DNA of 64,000 bases from Osmia lignaria lignaria (Eukaryota > Arthropoda > Insecta > Hymenoptera > Megachilidae). Both the position numbers and the translations under genes were made by a program. The notes beneath the pieces were generated by a model. It did not search any database. It saw nothing but the letters and a program-made list of their open reading frames with translations, and was not told the origin of the DNA. Of this stretch, positions 63,823 through 64,000 are shown piece after piece. The DNA is taken from NCBI RefSeq assembly GCF_051020975.1, contig NC_135042.1:4673888-4737887 (forward strand), given 5' to 3'. Every line of letters begins with the position of its first letter. Within the stretch, counting starts at the first letter, position 1.

Positions 63823-64000
63823 TATAGCAACGATATTATACAATAGCTAGTAATACAGGAAGCGAATCAGTTTAGGTGTTAGATGCGTGTTTGTATAGGT
63901 GCAAAAAAAAAGAGGAATTAAGCGGTAGAGACCTAATCGTTAACTCGTGAAACGATGGGAATACCGATGTGAGATTATCACTGTATTTATAGATAGCTGT

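Larger units (their letters stand above)
59566..64000. other. Region downstream of Gprk2
   Basis: The first part is presumably Gprk2 3'UTR; I could not place a convincing poly(A) signal. A T run on the + strand (60811-60824) and A-rich segments occur. From 61740 three TTAA-flanked inverted-repeat elements follow within 1.4 kb. No protein-coding or RNA gene is supported. Confidence 0.5.

Overview
The window is nuclear DNA of an insect, most likely a hymenopteran and plausibly a bee. The reasons are AT-rich DNA with patchy GC-rich islands, short introns (often 60-150 bp) with GT-AG borders, and a set of animal genes whose closest known relatives are insect ones (bride of sevenless, a prenylated insect-type Pde6, a Gprk2-type kinase, a two-SRCR lysyl oxidase). 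The species call is inference; no marker gene for it is present.

Layout. 1-7442 holds no gene I can support; it is partly purine-rich on the + strand and contains an unusual array of small hairpins at 5894-6122. Elp6 (+, one coding exon, 7463-8188) is followed by a possible unidentified spliced gene (-, 8287-8543), then the dynein-2 intermediate chain WDR34/DYNC2I2 (-, 9 exons, 8778-10715) and GOLGA7 (+, 3 exons, 11997-13078). Pde6 (-, 12 exons, 16827-21603) comes next, then about 8 kb without a supported gene but with a degenerate minisatellite and GC-rich islands. A run of three minus-strand genes follows: an SLC18 vesicular transporter (29720-31482), boss (32710-36638) and a LOXL2-like lysyl oxidase (39830-45081). 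A GC-rich upstream region leads to Gprk2 (+, 7 coding exons, 53358-59565). The right end (59.6-64 kb) has no gene beyond likely Gprk2 3'UTR but carries three short TTAA-flanked inverted-repeat elements of piggyBac-MITE type.

The genes do not form a single pathway. Several serve signalling: Pde6 hydrolyses cGMP, Gprk2 phosphorylates GPCRs and Smoothened, boss is a class C 7TM ligand/sensor, and the SLC18 protein would load a neurotransmitter-like amine into vesicles. WDR34 serves ciliary transport, Elp6 tRNA wobble-uridine modification, GOLGA7 protein palmitoylation and LOXL matrix cross-linking. All spliced models were assembled by hand from reading frame, GT-AG borders and family similarity; every reported CDS closes in frame from start to stop.
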